Shown: positions 9,325-20,073 of the stretch, piece after piece
Layout of the letters: each line of letters starts with the position of its first letter
How positions within the stretch are numbered: the stretch's first letter is position 1
DNA from: Mesodorylaimus sp. YZB2_4
Lineage: Eukaryota; Nematoda; Enoplea; Dorylaimida; Dorylaimidae
Assembly: GCA_030248295.1 (NCBI GenBank)
Contig: JASANH010000138.1
Coordinates: forward strand, 1-64,000
DNA: 64,000 nucleotides
Direction: 5' to 3'
Position numbers and translations under genes: made by a program
The notes under the pieces: generated by a model
What the model saw: only the letters and a program-made list of their open reading frames with translations
What the model was told of the DNA's origin: nothing
Databases searched by the model: none

Positions 9325-11533
9325 TGGAAGAAGACGAACGATGTGACTGGTGATGTGATGCTCGCTGCTGTCATGGGTGCTCATGCGATCAAGGAAATGA
9401 TGCTAGCCCAATGAACGCGCTTGGAACACTTGTAAATCCATGACCGTCAGAACAGCCAGAAGTTTGAGTGCAAGATATGCTATCGCAGTGATATGAGGAC
9501 ACGTTCGAACACTCCATCGCAGGGTTAGTTGTGTCGATCGGTATGGTGAGAATTAAGAAAGCTATGGAGAAAGTATGACATGACATGAAATGACCGTCCA
9601 CCTTTGACTGGGTCTTCTGTTATACTGCCCTGCATATGAACTACCCAAACCCTTCATAACATGTTATGTACAGCATATGTGGCCATGAATGATGACAGTT
9701 ATGCCCGAACGATATAGCTGCGTCAGATATCAGAGATGGCAGCAGCACGTGTCCAAAATTAGTCATGATTTGGTGGGTTTGTGAGGAGTTTGCTCTAGTC
9801 TAATGGCTGCTGCTGCTGTCCTGATGGCGAAGAATTCTCGGTACTTATGTAGTTTACGGGGCACGCACAGAAAAACTTTCGAAGTCCGAAAGGTGGAAAA
9901 TTTTCTAGGTCCCGTCAGGACTTGGGAAATTTCCCGCGCCTTCCGACTCAGAAAATTTTTCGGCCCAAGCGGCTGTTCCCAATCCAACTTGTGGATTTTA
10001 CAGACGCTCAAGCTGGCGCAGGGACAGCTGGGTGAACAATAGAACGTTTCCACGAATATCTATGCCCATGCACTCGCTCCACCACCCACCAGGGCCGTGA
10101 GGCTATAGGGAGCTCATCGCTAGGTAGTCTAATTGGCCTGAAACTCCACCTTGACGGGTTCGAGAAGATAGTGGTTCTACTTCTATCGATTGGGGTGGCG
10201 TGGCTGGGTAGACTACAACACTTGCTGTATAATCGCCTACATGGATTTCGTCACTATCAATTGTTGGGCGTCCCATTTGACGTTAACAAAATGTGCTGTG
10301 ATAATGCGTCCACTCAGCTTCGATGCTCGCTGCTGTCATGGGTGCTCATGCGATCAAGGAAATGATGCCTCGCTCAATGAACGCGCTTGAATTACTTCTC
10401 TATGGACGTCGATTGCAGAGTAGGAGTGTTACAGTAAAGGAGAAGAAGCTTTGGATAAGCAAAACTGACGTTATGCTCCTGATGGTGATGGGAGGACTTG
10501 TGCGGCGCGCCTAATCAGTTTCGAAAGCTGACCCTAACGAAGCCATGTTTGACTCCTTTCGCTTGCGCTGTCCTTGATGTTCACTATGTCATTTCTAAAT
10601 TCGCACTATTGGCAGCCAACTTGCTCAGAATAGTGCGGGCATTTCGCCAAGTTGGGCAGCGACGCCCGCCTCTCAATCCTGACATCTGGCAGAATACAGC
10701 TTAATACGAAGTGTATATCACCCCATGAAATGTTCAATATATGGCAACGCAGGGGGCATTGTAGGTGTGGAGCTCTCAGCTCATGGCACCCACAGATTCT
10801 TTTGCTGTGCCCTTGTACCTGTGACGCTTATCGTTAGATTTGCTAACACAATTTTCAATCCCCCCCCCCCCCCAAACGATCTGAAACACAACGCGAACTA
10901 GAGGTTTGGTAGTGCGTTTTAAGGCGGCTGTGGTACGAGTATGTGTGCTGAAATTGGTGGTGCATAATACAGCATGGCGTGCGGACCATGGAGAATAAAT
11001 CTCGAGAACTAAAACCCTCAATTGCGACACTCGAATGTGGTGAATACTCGACTAAATATGCCAATTTATGTATATTCTCCGAGTCCTTGTGCAGGTCCTT
11101 TGACAGAAGACGTATCGTTATATTACAAGCGTCATGCATATTGGCTCAGACGCCTTCCCAAGATCAGAGCACACCCGCATCAGGCCTTCATCCTAGTAAC
11201 ATTCTTGTCCTCGCGCATTACTGGGTTTCAAAAACCAAGGCAGTTTTTTGATCACAATTTCCTTTCAAAACAGCCCCTAACATACAATTATGTGGATGTG
11301 AAGCAGCAGTTTTTACAAGACTGCTTGAAAATTGATGCTTCGGCGCAGCTGCTCCGTTGCGTTTTCGCCTAACCATAAATCTGAATGGCTAACTCGAATG
11401 CAGGTTCTAAGCTAGGCTCTAGGAGCTGGGACACAAGCCGAAACTTCTGACGCAAGACTGAACGACGATTGCGTTCTACCTACGAATTCGCACCAGTCAG
11501 TTTCTTCAGGTGATTGCTATTGGGACGAGGAAG
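9325..11533. other. Intergenic stretch, no gene seen
   Basis: No ORF here has coding character or supported splice sites. A 68-70 bp segment just downstream of the preceding stop codon (9358-9425, beginning 'atgctcgctgctgtcatg') is repeated almost exactly at 10322-10391. A run of 14 C lies at 10860-10873. Confidence 0.5.
9358..10391 (+). repeat. Direct duplication of about 68 bp (9358-9425 and 10322-10391)
   Basis: Both copies share 'gctgctgtcatgggtgctca' and 'gcgatcaaggaaatgatg', followed by 'caatgaacgcgctt'. They differ by a few substitutions and a small indel. The first copy is in the 3' flank of the gene ending at 9324. The second may mark a segmental duplication or a small repeat unit. 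Confidence 0.7.
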
Positions 11534-14316
11534 ATGGTCGCGGTAAGAAGATAACAGGATGAGAAAATTGAGTATGGAAACAGTGCAATTGTAGGAACCG
11601 TACTTGTCTCAATTGGATCATACCTTGGAACCTGGAGGCCAAATCCTGGTCCGAGGAGGCCTAGTGGGCGATAGGTAAGTGTGCAAAGCTGCGATGTCGC
11701 GGGCACGCACAAATCAAGTCTGCCTTGCCGAACGTGATCTCTATCTCCGTTCACTCAGCTTCGACATCAACCTCTCCGCGGGACCAGACATGGTCTACAG
11801 GAAAAACACAGGTGACGATGTGGCATTGCATATCACGTACAGCCGGGGTTCCAAGACAATTATCTTAAACTCGTTCGAGAAAGGTGCTTGGCAGCGCGAA
11901 GAACAATACAACGGAAGTCTGATTCGGGAGCAAACACTGTTCGAAATCCGAGTCATTGTGCAACCAGATAGATTCGAGGTGAGGTGCAGATGCCTGATTT
12001 TCGGAAGGAAATGTGGAAGCCCTATTTCAGATTTTTGTGGATAATGTCAAATTAGCCGATTTCCGCCACCGCCTTCCATGGCAAATTGTGCGTTGTGTGT
12101 ACATCGTAGGCGATCTGAGCTTGCAGCTGGTAGACGTGGGAAACCGATCAGCGAGACAGACACGAGACACCGTATGCTGATCAAATGGTTCGCGCATTGT
12201 GCATCAGCACCAAACACAGACGTACATTTCAGAGTGGCGCCCACGCCTTGGAGCAAATCGATCCATCAGTCTTAACTCCTGGAAATGCTATTGTAGTTCG
12301 AGGATCGCCTACAGGAGCAAAGTAAGGATTAGCAATGGCAATACTGCCGGCCATTGCAAAAGTCCTTGTGATTACGGCTGCGTTAGGTTTGATATCAACC
12401 TCGCCTATGGACCCGACATGCTTTGGCAGAAGTCGACTGGCGATAATGTGGCTTTACATGTCAGTTACAGCGGTGGCTCGAGGCGAATAATTTTAAACTC
12501 ATTCGAGAATGGACATTGGGGACCCGAAGAGCAATACGATGCCTCGTCCATCCGCGAAGGTGCAACTTTCGAGATTCGCATTGTCTTTGATCAAGGCCGC
12601 TTTGGAGTAAAGGAGATTTCTGTTCGATTGCTATCCCTTATGAAAAGCAATCAGTTGTGATTTAGATCTTCCTGGATGGACAAAAATTGGCAGATTTCAA
12701 CAACCGCTTACCAGTGGAACGAGTGCAATACGTTTATGTGCTGGGTGACATCAACTTGCAGCATCTGGATGTGGGTGGCAGATCAGGAAGACAAGCACGG
12801 GACACTGGAGTAAGTGAGCATGGCCTAGTGCGGAAGTGCAGCGGTGCTTTGGGGGAACATTTTGTTCGTTGTAGAAAGTCCACGTCTTGGAAAAACTGGA
12901 CCCGTCTTTGCTGGTGCCTGGCCATGCTATTGTTGTGCGAGGATCACCGACGGGGGCAAAGTGTGTCATGTTATCTTTACTAGGTTTTTGCCATGTCTAA
13001 AGCTTTCTCTGTCCATATCAGATTCGATATCAATCTCTCCTATGGCCCAGACTTAATATACCTGAAACCAACCGGCGATAATGTGGCTTTGCACGTGAGC
13101 TATAGCGGTGGTTCGAGAAGGATCATACTAAATTCATTCGAAAATGGTCACTGGGGGCTCGAAGAGCAATACGATGCTCCTTCCATTGGCGACGGCGCCG
13201 TTTTTGAGATCCGCATTGTGGTCGATCAAGGGCGGTTCGGGGTACGTTTAAGATGATGGCGGCTCGCCCAAATGGATAATCTAAGTCAAGGGACAATTAT
13301 GCAGGCTAGCTCGTAAGACCATGTCACTGAAGGCCAACCAAAGGCCATCATTTCCCAAGGACGCACAACCGTTTAAATAACTATTGTACGCTCACAGGCT
13401 CTACCATCCTTTACCATAGGCGCATCATACAGTAAGCAAACAAGTTTGCCTTCCATGGCTAGGAGGCTTACTGGCATTCTATTGCACATAGTGGGACAAA
13501 ACTTCACACGAGACATCACAGATGCAGATGATTGCGCCTCTAAAAAATAGCTTCTTTCAGATAATCCTTGACGGTCAGAAACTGGCCGACTTCAGCTATC
13601 GTCTTCCTCTGAACCAAGTGCAATACATCTATGTCGTGGGAGATATAAACTTACAGTCGCTAAATACTGGAGCGGCTGGTGGGCAACAGCAACAGGATCA
13701 AACTCACGTCACACCTGGCCCAGCTCCGCATCCGGGCTCTTTGGTAAGGCCTATCCAAAGTAGCATTTACCAAAATATTCTGTGCGTCTTCTTTAGCCAG
13801 TCCCCTACAGGCTGAAACTGCCTCATACCTTTACATCTGGCCGTAAGCTAACGATTGTTGGTACGCCAAAGCAGGACGCTGCTCGGTTCCACGTTAACCT
13901 GTACGCGGGCCATTTGAATGCCTTTCATAATTTGGTCAACTTCCAAGAACAGGTTATTGCATGAAGCAGTTCAGTGAACACTACTAAACAGGCGAAATGC
14001 TCTTCGGCTTAGGCAGTATATCGCGACAGCCGGTCAAAGGGTGAAGAGTGGGATAAAAAGCCTGAGACAGATAGCAAGTCCGGATTCCCATACGCGCCTG
14101 GAAAGCAGTTCCAGCTGGTCTATGCAGCCGAAGAGGACGCGTTCCAAGTAGGATTTTAGAGCTGTTCGTTTCCTATCGATCGTGCATTTGAAATCTGTGC
14201 AGGTGTACGTGGATGGAGTCCATCATTTCACGTTTAAACATCGACTTCCCTTAAATAATATCAATGCACTGGGAATTGAAGGAAATGTGCAGCTGCACGA
14301 CGTCAAATTTGAATAA
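11534..14316 (+). CDS. Four-domain (tandem-repeat) galectin
   Basis: Thirteen exons give one open frame of 598 aa. They are 11534-11542 (Met-Val-Ala only), 11595-11674, 11759-11978, 12031-12171, 12233-12321, 12387-12606, 12666-12809, 12875-12960, 13022-13241, 13561-13743, 13797-13952, 14013-14147 and 14203-14316. There is no signal peptide, as expected for galectins, which fold in the cytosol and leave by a non-classical route to bind beta-galactosides. Carbohydrate domains 1-3 each contain a core exon of exactly 220 nt with the pattern FDINL-GPD ... VALHVSYSGGSRRIILNSF and WG-x-EEQ. The fourth (FHVNLYAG ...) is divergent. The usual sugar-binding set (H-N-R, N, W-E-R) is only partly kept in domains 1-3: His, Asn, Trp and Glu remain, the second Asn/Arg of the H-x-N-x-R box are Ser/Gly-type, and the last Arg is Gln. 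The repeats probably arose by internal duplication. Confidence 0.9.
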
Positions 14317-14761
14317 TCGTCTTGCTTGAACAGAAAGATAGTCGTAGATTCTGCAGTTGGTACTAGAGCAAAGCCGCTGTTACTAAACAGCATAGTAGCA
14401 CCCATATTACAGTACGTTACTGTAGTTTGGTTTCTGTTAGTAGATGCCAAGGTCTGCCTGTCAGTCGTGCGCTGCATGTGATCGCGCATTTTCTCCTGGT
14501 ACATGAAAGCATTCAATATCGATTTCACGTGTTATTTTATCCAAGAAATAGGGCGGAATTGGAAGACTTTCTTTTCATTATGCACAAATCAGATCATTGC
14601 GCTCTGATATCGACTTCTCCAGCTGCAGCCTACTGTCAGAGACTGTACACTCCGCGGCAGCATGACCAGCACGATCTTCAGTTGTGTGTGCAGATAATTG
14701 GCGTGCGGTTGTGTGCCCTCATTCCCCGTTTCTCGAACGATACCTTTGGGACACCGCAAAT

Positions 14762-15909
14762 ATGGCAGACAACAGTGACGGAGGCTGCGGCTGTTGCGGT
14801 GCTGGTGGCGGCGGCAGCGCAGGAAAGAAGAGCGGTAATTAATATTTTGACTAAATTTATGTTTTTTCAACGCATTGCTTTTCAGGTAAGCAGCAGCAGC
14901 CGCCGCCACCGCCGCCGCGTAAGGACCGTTTGAGCGACTCTGCTGAAAGCGTCTCGGCCGGAAGCGTAGGAGGAAGCACTGCAAGCGGTCAACGGCCTGG
15001 TTACGATCCGACTATGCACATGGCTGCGCAGCAATTGACGGGACTTTCGGAGAAGGAGAAGGAGCAAGTAGCCACGGCTCTCGAAGCCGAGATGGAACGT
15101 CGTCGTCGGTGGAAGAGGCTGATGACTTCCAAGGGGCTTAGAACGGGTGGCCAGGTGAGTCATACATTTCCTTCATCCATTTGTGCACGTAGCTTTTGTT
15201 CAGTCAAAACCGGAGGGAGCTCAAAAAGGAGGGTTCTCCATCGAAGATGCCCTGGGAGGCGGCATTCTGGATGCCGACTCGGCGAGCTTCCGAGCCAGAG
15301 AAGGACATGCAGACTTGAATCTCGAGGAGAAACGACAAGAGTGGATTCGGAAGATGCAAGGCAAAGCTGCGGCTTCGAAAGAAAACAAGAAGACACCAGA
15401 AAAGGGTCAACCGGTCGAAGATCAACCGGATTCGCTGACCCTTGACGCTGAGCAAGCCAAGGAGCTTGGCTCGCACAATTTGGTCAGGATGCTTGAAAAG
15501 ATTTTGGTGAGAGCTTATGATTCTTGTCCATAAGAATAGTGCACCAAGTACAGAATTCCAGCTGAAGTCTAAACTGGAACAGTCCAAGGAAGCCAAGGAA
15601 ACGAAGCTGCCGTCGGAGATGACGCCAGAGGAGCTGATTAAGTTTCGTCAAGAGAATCCTCGGGGCTGGGACGAGCTGACCACAGCTAATGCGATCGCTT
15701 CCTTCGGCTTGGCCAAGCCAACCTCTGCTGATCAGGAAACGGCTAAGAAGATACAGGAACAGAAGACGAAAGAAGGGAAGCGGGTTCATTTCGACGAAAA
15801 AGTGGTGGTAGCCTCGACTCCTGTTGGCGGCGACTTCGAGCCCAATGAGAAACTTCAAATGAGTAGCGGACGCCTGTCCTTGCAGCAGGATGCCTCGAAG
15901 AAGCAGTGA
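14762..15909 (+). CDS. Unrecognised charged, low-complexity protein
   Basis: Exons 14762-14834, 14886-15154, 15204-15506 (or to 15482) and 15535-15909 form a protein of about 330 aa. The N-terminus is Gly/Cys-rich (DGGCGCCGAGGGGSAGKK), followed by a Gln/Pro run (QQQPPPPPPR), a Ser/Gly-rich stretch, and a helical, highly charged part (LTGLSEKEKEQVATALEAE, MERRRRWKRL). The C-terminal exon contains LPSEMTPEELIKFRQENPRG, EGKRVHFDEKVVV and a Ser/Gln-rich tail. There is no signal peptide or TM segment. The Cys at residues 9, 11 and 12 could be acylated, but this is not demonstrable. The last intron is odd: frame is kept only with the acceptor at 15534, leaving 28 nt, or 52 nt if the donor is at 15483. 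I recognise no family. Confidence 0.65.
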
Positions 15910-16613
15910 TCGTGATACTGGTGATGAGTTTCTTTGTGATTTAAGATGAGCTGATTAGAAGTACTGAGCTGCAGTGTACTAACACGGATGGCATGACCTT
16001 TGTTTCGGTGAAGTACACTATCAGTTTCACTATCAGTCCTGTTGGCGAGAAACGGCTGTGGAGGAGCCATTCTTCAACGAGCACAGTCGCTTCTCAGCTG
16101 GGGAGCGCGGAAAAGATAGCTTACAGTATGAGAGTCACATGCTCTGTTGTCTGTACAAGGCTCCCATATATACTGTACATAAGTAGGTGCATACTGCTGC
16201 AAGTTGACAGTGCAAGGTGTGATCGAGTTAGAGGACTATTGCGCGATGTGTTGACGAGCTCTCTGTTGGTATCCCAAATTTATGCCTGTTGAAAGGTTGG
16301 CGCAGTTGCGTGGATAATTTTGACTCGTGGCAGTCTTACCGTAATCATTCTCATGCAGAGCATTGACAGTTGTAAACGAAGCATCAGCTGGAACAATTTG
16401 GGGAACCTGATTACGCCTGTTCACGGTGTCGTAGGTGTACAAGGACAATAGATAACTCAGACTACACCCTCTTTGGCATTGTCGTTTGACTTGTTCAGAA
16501 CTGGTTGCTTTGACGTGGGCGCGGTATATTATGTATTCGCCCCATCAAGCCCGTCTCCACTTAATGCCCGCCTCGTCGACTTTTTCTCCTGTTTGGCAAG
16601 GAAAGTCGGCAGG
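15910..16613. other. Intergenic stretch, no gene seen
   Basis: This is the 3' flank of the preceding gene and the 5' flank of the astacin gene. No convincing ORF, repeat or RNA gene is seen. Confidence 0.5.
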
Positions 16614-19600
16614 ATGCTACACATATTGATTATTCTTGTGGTCAGAAGTGGATTTGGTGCCCCAGCCCAGAGCAAGCTGGAGCAAGAATTGGATCAGTAC
16701 TCAAGTTATCATCGAAGCAGCAATCATTATAGCCAAGTAAAGGGGATCCTGGATCAGCTGAGACGCAGTTCAGCCAGTGGCGCTCCAGAGGCCATGCAGA
16801 AAGTATGATGTGAAGTGGGATCACAAACCAGCATTTGATGTGCCCCCTTTCCACACAGGGTGCTCTCATTGCTTTCGACGAAATAGATCTCGAGGACGAG
16901 ACGGAGTTGTCTAAAAACAGAGACGTTAGCAGCGATTTGTTCGAAGGGGACATGGTGCTGACAGTGGAACAAGCCGAGGAGATTCTGGAAACTGTAAAAG
17001 CTGAGAATGCCGGGAGGCCTCCTCAACGTCGACGGCGAAAAGTGATCAGAAACAAAAACGAAATGTGGCCGAATAATGTTCTATACTACAACTTCGAACA
17101 GTCAGTAGGTAGGGGTTGGATGCGGTCAGGTTAGGCTTGTAGGGAACTGAATGCTTTGGCTGTCTGTTCAGGCCGTACTAGAAGGTCGGTCATTCAATCA
17201 GCGATCAAGGTTTGGGAGGATAACACATGTTTACGCTTCCGAGAAGGCACTGGACGAGGTGATTATGTAACATTCATGGTTGGAAGTGGGTAAGTTTGGA
17301 TTGTGAGTGCAGCAAGAAGCAAACACCACAATCTACTATACACCAGAAAGACAGGGCAGTCCCGTTCAGGCATGCATTGTCGACTCGACATACAGTAGAC
17401 AAAGGGCGGCTAATTGTCAGTTGATGAGGCATTTCGATGTGTCATTCACCGATAGTCTCCTTTTCCAGATGCTATTCTCACGTTGGGCGAAGTGGTGGCC
17501 AGCAAGTCATCTCAATTGGAAATGGGTGCGAAGCTGTGAGCCACTCGCTGCTTTTAGAAAATCCTTCACCTGACCAATCACCACACGCCTGTTTAGGTTG
17601 GTATAGCTGCTCACGAAATCGCACACGCCTTGGGGTTCTGGCATGAGCAAAATCGATTCGACAGGAACAACTATATCAAAGTAGAAACCCAAAATATTTA
17701 CAGCATGGCCATGATGAACTTCATGCGCATATCGACACGGATGATGAATGATTATGGAACCCCCTATGATCTCGGCTCAGTAATGCATTATGGAGGCAAG
17801 GTGTGCAGAAAGTATGGGATATTGAGGCGTTCCAATTTGTCCTGTGCCTGTCTATCAGTTCCATACTGGCTGAATGATACTCACACATTTCAAACTAGAT
17901 AATTATATATATCTCGTGATAATAATGTTATAAGGAGCCACTAAGGTCTGAAGATTCATGTAGGCAGGTCGATGATACGATGCATTCGCTTAGCGAGGTT
18001 TTTCAGGCGTTCAGCAGTAGTCGTAATTTGGTCAGCATTCGGACACTGGACCCTGATTACCAGAATACTATTGGACAACGACAAAGACTGTCCTTTATCG
18101 ACATCAAGCAAATGAACTTGGCTTACTGTAGCGGTAGGCGCTTGCCAATGCTTGCAGGATTTACCAGAACAACTTGGACCTTGTCTCAGGTGTATGTCAA
18201 AACCAACTGCGGTGTCAACATGATGGCTATCCAGATCCATCTGGCAACGGCGCCAATTGTAATCGTTGCCGATGTCCACTCGGGTTTGGAGGCACACTAT
18301 GCGAAGGTGTGGACGAGTCTGACTGTAAGTTGATCGGAAGATCCAGGAGTGTCTGCCCTAGGATTTTCGTTGGGTGCTTTCTTTGCAGCGGGGTGTGGCG
18401 GTGTCCTATCAGCCACAAGAACATGGCAGACAATTCGTGTCGCTTTGCCCAAACGACGCTGCAGTTGGCTGTTGCAGGTGTGAGCTTTCTTTCCAAGTCT
18501 TCCACACAGTCCCACGCTAAAGGACTTTCAGGCCCGTGGAGGTCGTGTCGTCTTGGAAGTGACGAGGCTAAATTTACGTTGTCGTGAAGTGTGTTCAAGT
18601 TTTCTCGAAGTGAAGAAGGGATCATCATTTGATCAGACGGGGGCCAGGTAGGATGTGAAAGTCACAAAAAGCTGGACGAGGCCGAGGTGGTTTATTATGT
18701 TTTAGGTTCTGCTGTCCTGCTGGTGGCTGGAACAAGGCAATAACATCTGGCGGGTCAGAGATGTCGCTGATTTATAGAGCAGAATCGTCCACTGGCGAGA
18801 ACTGGGGTGTCGAATTCCGGTTCCGTACAGGTACTGTGTGGTGAACGGCTTGTAATCATAAGCAGGAGTGGGTTGGAATCGACCAGGCCGGATGTACATC
18901 ATCTCAAGCTATAATCCAGTTCCCAAATCGTTCTCACAGATGCCCCTCCACCACCATCCAACGGGCGCAGATGCACAGATGTGCGCAGATACACTCGTTC
19001 TCACAGATGCACAGATGCGCAGATGCACTCGTTCTCACAGATGCACCTCCGCCTCCATCCAACGGGCGCAGACCAACGTCTTCCATGTCCGATGGCATGT
19101 GGTCTGACTGGAGCGCATGGTCTCAATGCAGGTAAGCTCTACAACCATGGCCTTTTCGTACAGAAACTACGTATATCATCGCTCTTCAGCGCAACGTGCG
19201 GGGGCTGTGGACTCAAATCACGACGTCGCAACTGTCGAGGCGACTCCTGCGGGTAATCGATCCCATGCCCTCCTACCCATCCATCTCTATCCCCCTTACC
19301 TTCAGCAATGGCCTGACCTCCCAACAACGCTCGTGCGGAGAAGCTGTCTGCTCCTCGGGAGTATCCGTGATCATCGACTCTTGGTGCCGCTACGATTCCA
19401 CCTTGCCATGCCCCGACGAGATGCGACACAGGGATCAACAGACGCGAACTCGCAGACAGGACGCCACTTTACAGCCGACCAATTGCGGCACCAGGTAACC
19501 CTTCTTACCCCTCTTCTTCCCCCACCACAACCTCATTTCAGAACCACCCTCTACATGTGCGCCCGAAGCAACCCTTATTTTGTTCGAGCTATGACTCCAG

Positions 19601-19722
19601 AAGAGAAGAAAAAACGAATCCTGTCCAGCGACTGGAACCAACCGCGGCACAGCGCCACTGGCCCCTGCTGCGAGGCGTTCGAACAACAAGGCGACATCTG
19701 CACTCGCCGAAGGAGTGATTAG
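16614..19722 (+). CDS. Astacin metalloprotease with EGF, CUB and TSP1 domains (NAS type)
   Basis: A secreted zinc endopeptidase. The start at 16614 gives a signal peptide (MLHILIILVVRSGFG). The propeptide carries FEGDM, matching the F-x-G-D aspartate switch, and ends in a basic processing site (RRRRKVIR) before NKNEMWP, the mature start. The catalytic exon has the zinc site HEIAHALGFWHEQNRFDR and the Met-turn SVMHYGG. An EGF-like module follows (18163-18324, CRCPLGFGGTLCE), then a CUB domain in three exons (18392-18829), then a TSP type-1 repeat (WSDWSAWSQC, TCGGCGLKSRRR). The Cys-rich C-terminus ends in a stop at 19722. This order matches C. elegans NAS subgroup V, whose characterised members act in moulting and hatching; a cuticle role here is inference. 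The acceptor of the exon before TSP1 lies in a small tandem duplication with three acceptor-like sites; only the third (19040) keeps frame. Confidence 0.9.
18930..19075 (+). repeat. Tandem duplication over an intron-exon boundary
   Basis: The string 'cgttctcacagatgc' occurs at about 18929, 18996 and 19030. The exon-like sequence after the first copy (codons for Asp-Ala-Pro-Pro-Pro-Pro-Ser-Asn-Gly-Arg) recurs after the third. It is a duplicated splice acceptor with its first exon bases, plus short 'cagatgcacagatgcgcag' repeats between. Splicing at 18939 or 19006 would shift the TSP1 frame; 19040 does not. Confidence 0.75.
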
Positions 19723-20073
19723 TAACTGATCCCTCACCCACTACCCTCATCTTTGATCACTTTACACAGCAAAATTCTTTAATCCATGGAATCTCACGCC
19801 TTCAAAACACAGTACCCGACAGAACAAATCATGCAAAAACCAAGAACTTTTATCTCCCTCGTCACTTCTCCGAATAATTGAACCTTATCTTCAAAGAAGA
19901 GGGTAAATTACGAAAAAACTGAAAACACTTCTTTAAAAGAAAAAATTAACACGGAAAACTGAAATGGCTTTTGCTGAATTCCGAAACACCCTAGTAGGTC
20001 ACTACAACAAACCCACACAGTCTTCTTTCCATCTTGTCATCGTACTACTGGTCCGCTTCACCTTTCTCCACAT
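19723..20073. other. Intergenic stretch between convergent genes
   Basis: This is the short 3'-to-3' space between the astacin gene (plus) and PRMT5 (minus). Nothing beyond AT-rich 3' flanking sequence is seen. Confidence 0.5.

Noticed and set aside
14427-14984. ORFs on both strands over the start of the 14.8-kb gene
   Set aside because: They run through the Gly/Pro-repeat exon and its intron in wrong frames; repeats keep several frames open by chance.
18939-19006. First and second acceptor-like sites as the normal TSP1 exon start
   Set aside because: Joined to the donor at 18830 they put the TSP1 domain out of frame; only the site at 19040 fits.
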